A DNA stretch of 64,000 nucleotides from an uncultured Alteromonadaceae bacterium (GCA_938085045.1 CALKGI010000035.1:1-64000); one strand, 5' to 3'; counted from the stretch's first letter, positions 26,501-36,220 are shown. Numbers and translations are program-made. Notes: generated by a model from the sequence alone, not told the origin.

Positions 26501-27292
26501 ATGAAAAAAAAGATGACACGCCCCCTGCTAATGGGTGCCTTCCTTACCTCATTATTTACCACTGGGCTTCAGGCCCATACCGATGGTGAAATCTCAGCAG
26601 AAATTCAAGCAGCCGTGAACAGCAAAGCGCGAACAGAGCGTGAAACCAAACGTGATGTTCGCAGAAAACCCGCACAAATCATGTCGATTCTTGGCGTAAA
26701 ACCGGGCATGAAAGTCTTAGATTTAACCTCAGGTGGCGGGTATTACACCGAAATATTATCGCGAGTAGTCGGTGATAAAGGTCAGGTCATCGCCCATAAC
26801 CCGCCTTTTGTCGTTAATCGTTTTGCTCAGTTTTTTATGGACGAAAAAAATGGCTGGCCCGCCAAATTAAACTCACCACAGTGGAAAAAGAACGTAGTAA
26901 AAATGATTGGCGAACTGGACACCGCCGACTTTGGCGTACAAATAGACGCCGCCTTAATGGTGTTGTTCTACCACGATACCGTGTGGCAAGGAGTGAACCG
27001 GCAAATGATGAACCAACACATCTATAACGCCATCAAACCCGGTGGCACTTACCTTATCATCGACCACAGCGCCAAACCGGGCAACGGCACCAAAAACACC
27101 GATACCCACCACCGCATCGACAAACAAACCGTGATAAACGAACTCATCGCTGTCGGTTTTAAGTTAGCGCTCGACTCCAATCTGTTATCTAACCCCGAAG
27201 ATACCCGCGATTACAGCTTTGAAAGAGATGTTAGAACAAATCGCGATAATACCGACCGCATGGTACTTAAATTTGTTAAGCCGGTGATTTAA
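26501..27292 (+). CDS. Exported class I SAM-methyltransferase-like protein
   Basis: 263 residues. The N-terminus is a clear signal peptide (MTRPLLMGAFLTSLFTTGLQAH). The SAM-binding motif I is visible (MKVLDLTSGGGYYTEILSRVVG), and a late motif (GGTYLIIDHSAKPGNG) with a conserved His/Asp matches a known family of predicted methyltransferases that carry signal sequences. Since SAM is not expected in the periplasm, the real function is unclear; it may bind another ligand. The upstream MITE is only 30 bp away. Monocistronic. Confidence 0.8.
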   Translation: MKKKMTRPLLMGAFLTSLFTTGLQAHTDGEISAEIQAAVNSKARTERETKRDVRRKPAQIMSILGVKPGMKVLDLTSGGGYYTEILSRVVGDKGQVIAHNPPFVVNRFAQFFMDEKNGWPAKLNSPQWKKNVVKMIGELDTADFGVQIDAALMVLFYHDTVWQGVNRQMMNQHIYNAIKPGGTYLIIDHSAKPGNGTKNTDTHHRIDKQTVINELIAVGFKLALDSNLLSNPEDTRDYSFERDVRTNRDNTDRMVLKFVKPVI

Positions 27293-27459
27293 CCGTTTAA
27301 AGTGGCGCAGAAATGCAAGAACAGTAAAAAAATACAGATAAGGCATTGATTCTATTTAACATTAATAAACATGAAAAATGCGTCATAATGCTAATACAAA
27401 GCGTGTTTTATCATTAATATAAAGTCCTGTGATACTCACTTAATACGGACAAATAAATA

Positions 27460-27819
27460 ATGAAAAAACACGCTTTATTACTACTGGCACTACTCACCTC
27501 AACTGTTACCCATGCAGCAACTTTCACCACAACAGTCAACGTTCAGGAGATTCTTGTTTATCAAGGAAAAATGATTTTGCGTATTCAAGGAGAAGGGAGC
27601 GCCGACGAAAAAAACTGCTTTTTTAGGGCGTCAGAAGAATCTAGAATGTATGCAAAGCAAATGATTGACCCCGGAGCCGAGGCCATGTTGAGCCTCTTGT
27701 TAACAGCAAAAACCATTGATAAACCCGTCACCTTGAATGTAAACACAGAGTCATTTCGAACTGACTTGCCGAGCATGGCTGTATCGACCTGCGAGATAAA
27801 CTGGTTACAGTTAAAGTAG
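27460..27819 (+). CDS. Small exported protein, unknown
   Basis: 119 residues with a signal peptide (MKKHALLLLALLTSTVTHAA). The mature part has two Cys (KNCFFRAS and STCEINW) that could form a disulfide and a beta-rich pattern. GGACAAATAAATA before the ATG gives an acceptable binding site. No family recognised. Confidence 0.65.
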   Translation: MKKHALLLLALLTSTVTHAATFTTTVNVQEILVYQGKMILRIQGEGSADEKNCFFRASEESRMYAKQMIDPGAEAMLSLLLTAKTIDKPVTLNVNTESFRTDLPSMAVSTCEINWLQLK

Positions 27820-27872
27820 GGCTCGTAAATTGAAGATTAGGCGCGAATAAACTCACCAACATTACGCGTCTT

Positions 27873-30512
27873 TTAAGACCGCCCAAAATTCACAAAGAGG
27901 TGAAAGATATCGCGATTGCCATTGCGCGTTCTACCCGTTTTAACATTGTCTTTGCCGCTGTCGGCTTCGCTGCAATCTTTAAAATCAGCAAAATGCGTCT
28001 GATACTTTTGCCATAAGCCAGCAAAGTCTTTAGCTTTGACATACACCAATATAAAGTTTCGTTGATTGCCTGTGGTGTCGTATTTTGCTGCCAACTTTTT
28101 ATAATGACGGTCTATCACAGTGGTACTTAGACTTTTAAGAATAAAGCCCTCTATTATGCTTTCGGCAATACCTGTTTGGCTGTTTCTAATGACAAAATCT
28201 CTTTCACCACTGCCTTTTCCCGTTTCCGACTCACCGCCTCTGGCTTGGTCACTGACAATATATTTGCGATTCATCAAGGCCATTTTAAATCGGTCATTGG
28301 TTTGATTTTCGCTGTCGGTATTTATAGCGTGACGGTTTTCAGTCTCTAACAAAGAGATTTCAATCAGGTCTTGAGTTAGTTGCCTATAGTTAAAATGCGT
28401 ATCATCTTTGATTCGATAACCATCGAGCAGTGCTTCAATGTTAAAAGTATGGATTTTTTTCTTAGCATTCAAAATCGGTAGCGGGATATCCTTATGGCCC
28501 TCTTTTTCACACTCTATCAGGTAATCGTAATCCACATATCCAACCAGTTGATTTTCAAGCATCAACAGTACTTCTTCATCACAGGTCAGGGTTTGAGCAT
28601 TAACAATTCGGATGGTATGACGAATGATGATCAACAACTCTTTACCTGCACGAGAATCGGTATCAACAGCAATGGTGATGGTTTTCTTCACTTCATCTGC
28701 TATCACCACAGCGTTACAGTCTCGGTGTTGTAAAAATACACCTCTTTGCCAGTATTTGAGTGCGGCCTTGGTGATGTAGCTTTTCATTTTGACAATAAAT
28801 TGCGAAATGACGCTTTTTTTCAACAAATCATGATAGTGGAATCTAAAATTCAGGCCGGTCTGAAAGTCAGCCAACGCAAAATCTGGCTGAATTGGACTGA
28901 GTCTTGAGGGCAGTAAAATAGTGGTGTCATCAATCGAAAAAGACAATTCAAACTGATTCAGCAAGTCTTGCAACCAGTTATATTGACGAAGCTTATAATT
29001 AGTATCATAGCGAAAAATCGCCTGAAGCTGGCTGTAAACAAGCAGTGCGCTACTGTCTACCAACTCAGAACGGATGATTTTGTAAACCCCGTTGGTAACC
29101 CAATGCGGGTTTATAATTTGCATTGCACTGAGTCGACGATTATCTTTGTAGGTCACAACAGTGCCAATTTGATTGAGAATGGTCAGCAGAGTGTCCTGTA
29201 ACCGTTCGTTTATAATGCCATTGTCAACGCATAAAACTTCATACTCGTCACTTTCAATATAATCTTCCTCCCCTGTCGACATCGCCTCAAGTACGTCTTT
29301 TACCCTTGCCCAGCTTGGCGGCAACGGAAACTTGATATCTTCTAGTGCCCTAACATGTTGTCCAATACACTGAGTTAAATCATTAATGGTATGATGAATT
29401 TTACTTTTTATTTCAGCGTTTATCGCTTCGTCGTTTTCAGCGCTCAGATACAGTACATCAACAATATTAAACTCATCTTTGTAGCGGTTTAAGTCAAAAA
29501 TATAACTGGTATTCAAATCTCTTTTATTGACCACCACTATGATGGGCGAGCTGTCGCTATTGGCTTTTATTACGCTGAGCCAATGGAAAATACCCGAATC
29601 ATTATCTTCTTTTTGTGAATCAAGCACATACACATATAAACTTCTGGTACTAAGAAAAAACTGATGGGTTTGCTGGGCTATCTCTTGGCCTGCAAAATCC
29701 CAAATATTGACTTGAATGTCATTGGCAAGCGCGCGTTTTTGAATATCTATACCCAATGTGGTTTTTTGATTGGGGTTATGCCGATGACCTAAAACGCGAT
29801 TAATCAAAGAGGTTTTACCGACACGCTCATCACCAACTACCAGAACTTTGGCTTCATTGAGTGGTTTGGTCTTTTCACCTTGAACTTCCAACAGGTAAGT
29901 GACCAATTCCTGTGTGCTCAAATTGTCTTCTATGCCTTTTAGGTGCTTTGTGATCGGATTATTGAATAAATCAAGAGTGTCTGTATCTTTCAATTGAATG
30001 ATCGATTCAGGTAGGCGGGTCAAACTATTTTCACTTAGTCCTAAATAATCTAAGTTTTGCAGCTTACCAATCGTTTCTGGCAGGCACGTTAAATTATTTT
30101 CACTTAACCCTAGATAATTTAAGTTTCGCAGCTTGCCAATTGTCTCAGGCAGGCACCTCAGATTATTAGACTCCAAATCGAGTGCTGTCAGGCTCTGTAG
30201 CTTAACAATCGATTTCGGCAGACTGACCAGATTATTATCTTCCAGATTGATCACCGTCAAGTTGTGAAGTTGACCAATAGATTCGGGTAATTCAGATAGG
30301 TTATTTGATTGTAAATTCAGTTCTGTCAAAGTTGAAATGTTGCAGATAGTGTCAATATCAATATCACTACAATAGTTAATTGCAAGATGAGTCAGTTGAT
30401 TCTCATCATCTAAGAAATATGCATTTTCGCTTTCAGTGTCAAAGATATCGACTTCTTCCAAACCTTTCAAAATTGCTTGCAAAGAAAACTGCTTATTATC
30501 AATCAAAGTCAC
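27873..30512 (-). CDS. Roco protein: LRR - Ras-like GTPase - COR, with C-terminal extension
   Basis: 879 residues. Residues 60-190 are five to six 23-residue LRRs (LTELNLQSNNLSELPESIGQ type). The Roc GTPase follows with P-loop GDERVGKTS (227-235), switch II WDFAGQE and G4 VVNKRDL. The COR region (PHWVTNGVYKIIRSE, then EVLLMLENQLVGYVDYDYLIECE) comes next. The last ~118 residues contain GERDFVIRNSQTGIAESIIEGF, reminiscent of a nuclease-like or signalling core seen at the end of some bacterial NTPases. Bacterial Roco proteins are cytoplasmic dimeric GTPases of mostly unknown function. It is divergent from the ECF sigma operon and is soluble. Confidence 0.85.
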   Translation of the reverse strand: MTLIDNKQFSLQAILKGLEEVDIFDTESENAYFLDDENQLTHLAINYCSDIDIDTICNISTLTELNLQSNNLSELPESIGQLHNLTVINLEDNNLVSLPKSIVKLQSLTALDLESNNLRCLPETIGKLRNLNYLGLSENNLTCLPETIGKLQNLDYLGLSENSLTRLPESIIQLKDTDTLDLFNNPITKHLKGIEDNLSTQELVTYLLEVQGEKTKPLNEAKVLVVGDERVGKTSLINRVLGHRHNPNQKTTLGIDIQKRALANDIQVNIWDFAGQEIAQQTHQFFLSTRSLYVYVLDSQKEDNDSGIFHWLSVIKANSDSSPIIVVVNKRDLNTSYIFDLNRYKDEFNIVDVLYLSAENDEAINAEIKSKIHHTINDLTQCIGQHVRALEDIKFPLPPSWARVKDVLEAMSTGEEDYIESDEYEVLCVDNGIINERLQDTLLTILNQIGTVVTYKDNRRLSAMQIINPHWVTNGVYKIIRSELVDSSALLVYSQLQAIFRYDTNYKLRQYNWLQDLLNQFELSFSIDDTTILLPSRLSPIQPDFALADFQTGLNFRFHYHDLLKKSVISQFIVKMKSYITKAALKYWQRGVFLQHRDCNAVVIADEVKKTITIAVDTDSRAGKELLIIIRHTIRIVNAQTLTCDEEVLLMLENQLVGYVDYDYLIECEKEGHKDIPLPILNAKKKIHTFNIEALLDGYRIKDDTHFNYRQLTQDLIEISLLETENRHAINTDSENQTNDRFKMALMNRKYIVSDQARGGESETGKGSGERDFVIRNSQTGIAESIIEGFILKSLSTTVIDRHYKKLAAKYDTTGNQRNFILVYVKAKDFAGLWQKYQTHFADFKDCSEADSGKDNVKTGRTRNGNRDIFHLFVNFGRS

Positions 30513-30708
30513 GCCCTTTTGTCTCTATTTTTTATTTTGCACCACGAGTTTTCGACAATACCACAACGCTTGGCGCATAGGTAGGAGCGGATTTTATCCG
30601 TCTAAAAACAGATGAATAAACCCAGCCAAAACCGCCCATACTTAAACACCCACAAAAAATTCGAAAAAAAACCAAACCGAACGCAAACCCGCTTCGACTT
30701 AGTGTTAT

Positions 30709-31272
30709 ATGCAAAATGAAATTCTGTTAGTACAACGCGCAAAATCGGGAGATTTGCCCGCATTTGAACAGCTCGTCACGCTTCACAGCCGTCGAACATA
30801 TTCGGCTGCCTATCGTATTTTGAACAACCAAGCTTGGGCTGAAGATTGCACACAAGAAGTCTTTCTTAAAGTATTTAACAAAATCAAAGACTTTGACGGC
30901 AAATCTAAGTTCAGTACTTGGTTGTATTCAGTGACCGTTTTCACCGCCCTTGACCTGCAACGTAAACAGAGCAAGTTACAACAGCGCGAGGGCGGCGAAT
31001 TTGAAGATATTCATGCCTGCGATTCGCAATCGCCACAGCAACAATTACAACAAGACAAACTCAATCAGGTGACCCAAAGGGCGCTGGGGCAATTAAGCGA
31101 AGAATTACGCGTTGCTTTTTTATTGCGCCATCACGAAGGCTGTTCAATTAAAGAAATTAGCGAAATTCTCGATGTTAACGGCAATACCATTAAAAACAGA
31201 ATTTTCAGAGCAATATCCCAACTCAAAAACCTGCTTAAATCCAAGGTGAGTGATTATGAAACAGTGGACTAA
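30709..31272 (+). CDS. ECF-family RNA polymerase sigma factor
   Basis: 187 residues. Region 2 is clear (AWAEDCTQEVFLKVFNKIKDF and FSTWLYSVTVFTALDLQR). Region 4 with its helix-turn-helix is LSEELRVAFLLRHHEGCSIKEISEILDVNGNTIKNRIFRA. It would direct transcription of a stress or envelope regulon, likely including its own operon, under control of the adjacent membrane anti-sigma. Its end overlaps the next gene (31256-31272). No typical GAACTT/TCTGA promoter was recognised upstream. Confidence 0.92.
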   Translation: MQNEILLVQRAKSGDLPAFEQLVTLHSRRTYSAAYRILNNQAWAEDCTQEVFLKVFNKIKDFDGKSKFSTWLYSVTVFTALDLQRKQSKLQQREGGEFEDIHACDSQSPQQQLQQDKLNQVTQRALGQLSEELRVAFLLRHHEGCSIKEISEILDVNGNTIKNRIFRAISQLKNLLKSKVSDYETVD

Positions 31273-32059
31273 CGAAGATTTAACGCTTTTTTATTATGAC
31301 GAAATGCCCACGCAACAACGTCAAGCTTTAACCGACCAAATGGCCAATAACGAAACCTTACGGCTTGAATATGCACGGCTAACTGAATGGCTTGATTCGT
31401 CTGTTGCAATCGAATTGCCGCCACCGAGCGAGCAACTTAATCAACGCATAATGGCTGGGATTTATCAGCAAGTAGCACAAGACAAACAAAACCAAACGAC
31501 CAATATAAATAACAAACCCCACCGGTTTGGCTTTTTATCTAATGGGTCGTGGGGTCGATTTGCTGGTACCGCATTGCCTTTAATCATGGTCGTTTTTGGC
31601 ACCTTCTATTTAGGACGTTTGTCTGTTGACGTTGAACAACCCACCGCCGCTTTATTGCCTTCATCTGAACTTAACCAAAATGTAAAAAACAACGTTACCT
31701 CCCCCGGCAGACGAGTATTGTTAAGCAACCTAAGGTCACATCTACAATCGACCGACCGCTTATTTACGCAGGTCAGCAACAGTGGTGCCGGTATGGCAGC
31801 GCAAATCGAAGGTCGACATCAGGCTATTAATGACATGCTTGCGCTAAATCGTATTTATCGGCGCATGTTCGAAGCCAACGGCGAACAGCAACTGGCCGAG
31901 GTACTGCAACAAATGGAGCAGGTGCTAATCAGCCTTAAACACACCAGTGCCAGCAAAGACAATCAAGAATGGGATAGTTTACGTAATCGCATAGACAGCA
32001 ATGACCTGTTATTTCGCGTGCGTGTAACTAACAGATCGTTACTCGAACAATCTATTTAG
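31256..32059 (+). CDS. Membrane-anchored anti-sigma factor-like protein
   Basis: 267 residues. The cytoplasmic N-terminus (WTNEDLTLFYYDEMPTQQRQAL) resembles the anti-sigma helical bundle but lacks the HxxxCxxC zinc motif. One membrane helix (FAGTALPLIMVVFGTFYLGRL, about residues 102-122) is followed by a helical periplasmic domain. It overlaps the ECF sigma gene by 17 bp. The ATG at 31256 is preceded by AAGGTGAG and is preferred to a GTG at 31250. It likely holds the sigma factor at the membrane until a periplasmic signal arrives. Confidence 0.8.
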   Translation: MKQWTNEDLTLFYYDEMPTQQRQALTDQMANNETLRLEYARLTEWLDSSVAIELPPPSEQLNQRIMAGIYQQVAQDKQNQTTNINNKPHRFGFLSNGSWGRFAGTALPLIMVVFGTFYLGRLSVDVEQPTAALLPSSELNQNVKNNVTSPGRRVLLSNLRSHLQSTDRLFTQVSNSGAGMAAQIEGRHQAINDMLALNRIYRRMFEANGEQQLAEVLQQMEQVLISLKHTSASKDNQEWDSLRNRIDSNDLLFRVRVTNRSLLEQSI

Positions 32060-32127
32060 TAAAAAGATCAAACCGATTGGCAAACCCCTTCGTCATAGCC
32101 AATAGAGAATCACTTTAGGAGAGTTAC

Positions 32128-33315
32128 ATGCAGTCAATAATGAGGAAAATCCCTCTTGTTTTAATGTTTACCGCAGGCATTTGCGGTTGCGCCGTAGCCG
32201 TTGGTAATAACGATGTGTTTTCGGTTGGTCAAAAGCAATTAGATGAACAGCAATGGCAAGCAGCCCAAACCACATTTTCGACCCTAGCCCAGAACAAAGG
32301 CGACAAGCAAGACGCCGCATTGTATTGGTTGGCTTATTCGCAATTTAAAAATAATCAACCACAGGCCGCGTTAAAGACAATCGGCAGGTTAAAAAAGCAG
32401 TTTTCGACTAGCCGCTGGTTAGATGATGCCCAAGCCTTACGAGTCGAAATAAAAGATAAAAGCGGCGATATTGGCGAGATAGAAGATGACGAACTCAAAC
32501 TTTATGCCATCAATGCTCTGATGAATTCATCTTCAGACAAAGCCGTAAGCTTGCTAAGCAACATCATCAATGGCGACAGCTCACCTCGCTTGGCCAAACG
32601 GGCGATGTTTGTTTTAAGCCAAATGAACAACAAACAAGCCTTTAAGCTGATAAGCGCTACTGCCGCCAGCGACGCAAAACCAGTCCAACAGCTTGAAGCC
32701 ATTAAGGTGCTGGGGTTAATGGGCGACAAAAAAGCCACACAAGTTTTACAAACGGTTTATAGCGCCACCAGCAACACCGACATTAAAGCCAAAGTACTGC
32801 GCAGCTTTATGTTGGCCGGTGAGCCTGAGGCCTTGGTGGCAGTGGCCAAAACAGAACAAAATGGCGAGTTGAAAAACAAAGCCATTAAAATGTTAGGCAA
32901 CTTGTCGGCAACAGCCCCCTTGTTAAAATTGTATCAAGACCCCGGTTTTGCCGACCAGCGCGCGACCATTATTAAAAGCATCGCCATAGGTGGTGACGCC
33001 GAGGCCCTGTTTAGTCTTGTTAAAACCGAATCAGACCCAGACCTAAAAGTCTTAGCCGTCAGGCGATTAGGGCTGACTAGCCCATCAAAATCTGGTGAAA
33101 AACTGCAAAAACTCTATATCGACAACAATGACACTGAAGTTCGAGAAGCCGTTATTCGTGCGCTGTTTCTCCAATCAAATGCCACTGCGTTGATCACCAT
33201 CATTAAGCAAGAAAAAGACCCCCAGTTAAAACGCAAAGCCTTGAAAAAACTCACCTTAATCGATTCAGACGAAGCGATAGACTACTTTTCAAAAATATTG
33301 AACTCACAGGACTAA
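32128..33315 (+). CDS. Exported HEAT-repeat protein, third gene of ECF operon
   Basis: 395 residues. The N-terminus is a signal sequence with lipobox-like ICGC (VLMFTAGICGCAVAV), so probably a lipoprotein. A TPR-like start (LDEQQWQAAQTTFSTLAQ) is followed by about eight HEAT-type repeats (LEAIKVLGLMGDKKATQVLQTVY, LAVRRLGLTSPSK). AGGAGAGTTAC precedes the ATG. Its stop is 3 bp from the next gene. It is presumably a periplasmic scaffold or sensor that acts with the sigma/anti-sigma pair. Confidence 0.83.
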   Translation: MQSIMRKIPLVLMFTAGICGCAVAVGNNDVFSVGQKQLDEQQWQAAQTTFSTLAQNKGDKQDAALYWLAYSQFKNNQPQAALKTIGRLKKQFSTSRWLDDAQALRVEIKDKSGDIGEIEDDELKLYAINALMNSSSDKAVSLLSNIINGDSSPRLAKRAMFVLSQMNNKQAFKLISATAASDAKPVQQLEAIKVLGLMGDKKATQVLQTVYSATSNTDIKAKVLRSFMLAGEPEALVAVAKTEQNGELKNKAIKMLGNLSATAPLLKLYQDPGFADQRATIIKSIAIGGDAEALFSLVKTESDPDLKVLAVRRLGLTSPSKSGEKLQKLYIDNNDTEVREAVIRALFLQSNATALITIIKQEKDPQLKRKALKKLTLIDSDEAIDYFSKILNSQD

Positions 33316-33318
33316 ACC

Positions 33319-34551
33319 ATGAAAAACAAATATTTAGCATTACCTCTAACCGCCCTAGCCCTGTCAGTTGCAATAAGCACTGCTACAGCCGCCAGCATCA
33401 CCGCAGGCTCAAGTCTGTCTACAACCCTAAAATCTCAAGCCGGGTCGGCTGACCAGTGGTTTACATATCAAGTAGCTATGGAGCCGGGCAATGGTATGCC
33501 ATGTTGCTTTGCCAACAATAAAAACTGGGGCAATGACGCAAAACGCGGCTGCTCACTTGAAAACAACCATTCTTCTTGGGGCAATGGTCACCTTGATGAT
33601 GACTCAAGCACTTTAGACATTTACTTTCAATGGGACGATGGCAAACCCACCAAACTATTCTTTGCTGGCAGCGAGTGCCCGGTAGATGCTGCTGGCCACA
33701 CAGTAGTCGACGTTAAGGGCGTGAGTCAGCGCAGCAGCCTTGAGTTTTTGTCTGAAGCGCTTCAAACCAATGACGGTCGTCGTGGTAGCAGCCGTTTAAT
33801 TGGTGCAATCGCCATGCACGAGGGCGATTATGCACAGCAAAAGATGGAACAATTGAGCAACAATGCCAGCGAAGACACTCGCCATAAAGCCATATTTTGG
33901 CTGGGTCAGGCCCGAGGAAAAGCAGGCTTTGAGGCCTTGGTTGATATTGTTGACGATAACAACAAAGCAATGGATGACCGCACTAAAGCCATTTTTGGCC
34001 TGAGTGAAAACAGCTTCGAACAAGCACCCAACAAATTGTTGCAACTGGCCAAATCTAGCCGTGAAGAACAAATCCAAAATAAAGCGATATTCTGGCTGGC
34101 ACAATCAAACAATCCTCAGGTCATCAACGTGATAAAAGACGTACTGGCGTCATCAACTTCGATTGAAGTTAAAGAAAAAGCGGTGTTCTCGCTATCGCAA
34201 TTACGCTCTATTGAAGGGTGGGAGATGTTAGTCGACTTAGCCCGAACCAGCGAGCAAGGTGAGGTCAGAGAAAAAGCCATTTTCTGGTTGTCTCAAGGCA
34301 GCAAGCGCGGTAAACGCGATGCCGCACCAATACTATTAGAAATACTTGATGGTGCTAACCCACAGTCGATAAAAGAAAAAGTGGTATTCGCCCTGTCACA
34401 ATTGCCCCGCGAACAAGCCACCACAGCATTGGTTGATGTGATGAAATCGTCGCAAAGCAAAGCGATTAAAAAGAAAGCGTTATTTTGGTTGGGCCAATCT
34501 AATGACCCTAGGGCTATGGAAGTGATTGAACAGATTCTGGCTACAGAGTAA
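33319..34551 (+). CDS. Exported HEAT-repeat protein with Cys-rich N-terminal domain
   Basis: 410 residues with a signal peptide (LTALALSVAISTATAAS). An unusual N-terminal domain contains four Cys (GMPCCFANNK, RGCSLENN, GSECPVD) and aromatic/acidic patches. Residues about 180-410 hold seven regular 31-32-residue HEAT repeats with the strongly conserved core KxKAIFWLxQ (KHKAIFWLGQ, KNKAIFWLAQ, REKAIFWLSQ, KKKALFWLGQ). It is translated right after the previous HEAT gene. Substrate unknown; probably a peptide- or partner-binding solenoid in the periplasm. Confidence 0.83.
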   Translation: MKNKYLALPLTALALSVAISTATAASITAGSSLSTTLKSQAGSADQWFTYQVAMEPGNGMPCCFANNKNWGNDAKRGCSLENNHSSWGNGHLDDDSSTLDIYFQWDDGKPTKLFFAGSECPVDAAGHTVVDVKGVSQRSSLEFLSEALQTNDGRRGSSRLIGAIAMHEGDYAQQKMEQLSNNASEDTRHKAIFWLGQARGKAGFEALVDIVDDNNKAMDDRTKAIFGLSENSFEQAPNKLLQLAKSSREEQIQNKAIFWLAQSNNPQVINVIKDVLASSTSIEVKEKAVFSLSQLRSIEGWEMLVDLARTSEQGEVREKAIFWLSQGSKRGKRDAAPILLEILDGANPQSIKEKVVFALSQLPREQATTALVDVMKSSQSKAIKKKALFWLGQSNDPRAMEVIEQILATE

Positions 34552-34611
34552 GCAGCCAAACTAAGTTATCAAACTAAGTTGTCAAACTGAGCAGAAAAAC
34601 AATGTGAACAG

Positions 34612-34635
34612 GCAAGAACGATTTATTGTTCTTGC
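34612..34635. terminator. Bidirectional terminator hairpin between convergent genes
   Basis: GCAAGAAC (34612-34619) pairs with GTTCTTGC (34628-34635). It lies between the HEAT operon and the opposite lipoprotein gene and touches the latter's stop codon. A short T-containing tail follows on either strand. Confidence 0.6.
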
Positions 34636-35255
34636 TATTGTTCTGTGACTGGCTTCCAGCTGAATTCACCATTAAACACAACGCAATTGGCCGTCACGTC
34701 TTGGGCATTCTCAATATATACCTGCTTTTTGGCAGAAGGCGGAATAACATAAGTTTTGGGATATTCATTAATCGGTGGGCAAATGGCACTTTGCCCCGGG
34801 CCTATCACCACCTTAGTACCAGCCTTGAGTTCACATTTAACCAGCTTGTCGAGTGGCGACCAGGTATAACAAATATTAAAATCCTCTCGATAGGTTCTCT
34901 CGCTCCCCAATGGCAGCGTTGGCGCCCACCAGCTACCAAATTTAGTATAATCATTTCGACTGTTCCAGCTGCGATAAACCACACTCGTTTCACCCGCTTT
35001 GGCAACATACACCTGACCTTCACAGAGCCCTCCTTTTTCCGGCTCTCCTATCGCACGGGCTAACAGCTCAGGGTCTGTAGTCGCCTCAAATTTGCCCATC
35101 AATGCCGCAGGTAACTGGGTATCACCATTACACACAGATTGCACCACATCATCATCGTTGCTATTAGATTCAACCACATTGTTTGTGGATGCACTTTGGC
35201 TGGCGCAACCGCCAACAAGGGTAATAAACGACAGAACAATTAACTTTTTAGCCAT
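34635..35255 (-). CDS. Lipoprotein, function unknown
   Basis: 206 residues. Lipobox VGGC after a short signal (MAKKLIVLSFITLVGGCASQ). The mature protein has five more Cys (VCNG, LCEGQVY, NICYTW, KCELKAG, AICPPINE) and ends in a beta-rich domain (AKKQVYIENAQDVTANCVVF). No recognised family. It is a single-gene unit convergent with the HEAT operon. Confidence 0.7.
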   Translation of the reverse strand: MAKKLIVLSFITLVGGCASQSASTNNVVESNSNDDDVVQSVCNGDTQLPAALMGKFEATTDPELLARAIGEPEKGGLCEGQVYVAKAGETSVVYRSWNSRNDYTKFGSWWAPTLPLGSERTYREDFNICYTWSPLDKLVKCELKAGTKVVIGPGQSAICPPINEYPKTYVIPPSAKKQVYIENAQDVTANCVVFNGEFSWKPVTEQ

Positions 35256-35380
35256 GAGATTTACCTGTTTCGAATTGAGCTTTAAACTATAGGCCTTAGT
35301 AGAGTAATGTGTCCATTGTCATTTCAAGATAATTCTCATTCATAAATGGGTAGACTAAACTCAAGATGCCTTTATGGGTG

Positions 35381-36109
35381 TTAAGATTCTAATGGTGCCT
35401 TATCAATAGGTTGCATCTCACGCCTTCTAGCACCATAAAGCCTGCCCGATATGCCAAGTATTATCAACAGAATTTGAAGAGGCCAACCCAACACCGAAAC
35501 CACCTGAATCATTAGTCGTTCGACCATTTCACATTCGTGATAATTTAAACAAGTTTCGGATACGCCAGCCATAAGCAACCCAACCTGAATAGCAAACCCA
35601 ATGACGATGTAACCCACTATAACCATCAAACGCCTAAAGATAGACACCTGTACAAATCGCTCAGTCTCACTTGTGTCAACTTTGTGGTGTAATGGCGCTT
35701 TGCTTTCGTCTATAAAAACCATCACAGAGTTAGATAATACGTCATGTAACGCCCGACGTTTTGTCGATAGCACTATCGATATCAACGAAAATATCCCCAG
35801 CACGCTCTTAAATAAAAGACGGCCGTAACATTGAAAAACCGACAATTTTTTGCCCGGCGTTTTGTGGCACACCCGAATACCGAGCCTGCGGTGACCCAAG
35901 GTGCCGCCGGTGAAATAGGTAAGTAGAGGTTCAAAACTGGCGATCAACAAAACAATGAATAAGCCATGTGATAGCTTGCTTTGGAAACCGATGAGGGTCG
36001 AGATATAAATGACCAGAAGAGTCCAAAAAGACAAAATGGCCGAATCCCAAAACAAGGCGATAAACCTCAAGTAGGCTCTGGGGAAATATGAGGGTGATTC
36101 TACTATCAT
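35381..36109 (-). CDS. RDD-family membrane protein
   Basis: 242 residues with about four to five membrane helices. The RDD pattern is visible as FIALFWDSAILSFWTLLVIYI near the N-terminus, then TGGTLGHRRLGIRVCHKTPGKKLSVFQCYGRLLFK and KRRALHDVLSNSVMV. RDD proteins are inner-membrane proteins, some linked to Na+/H+ antiport or envelope homeostasis. The first motif Arg is replaced (ALFWDSA), so the name-giving Arg-Asp-Asp is degenerate. Confidence 0.78.
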   Translation of the reverse strand: MIVESPSYFPRAYLRFIALFWDSAILSFWTLLVIYISTLIGFQSKLSHGLFIVLLIASFEPLLTYFTGGTLGHRRLGIRVCHKTPGKKLSVFQCYGRLLFKSVLGIFSLISIVLSTKRRALHDVLSNSVMVFIDESKAPLHHKVDTSETERFVQVSIFRRLMVIVGYIVIGFAIQVGLLMAGVSETCLNYHECEMVERLMIQVVSVLGWPLQILLIILGISGRLYGARRREMQPIDKAPLES

Positions 36110-36220
36110 AACTAATTAATCCATTAAACTACGCAAAACGGCTATTATGCGTTTTGTGCTTTCACTTTGTCAAAAGGGCTGGTTTGTTGAAACATTTATT
36201 TCGCATATGCCAAAAAACAC

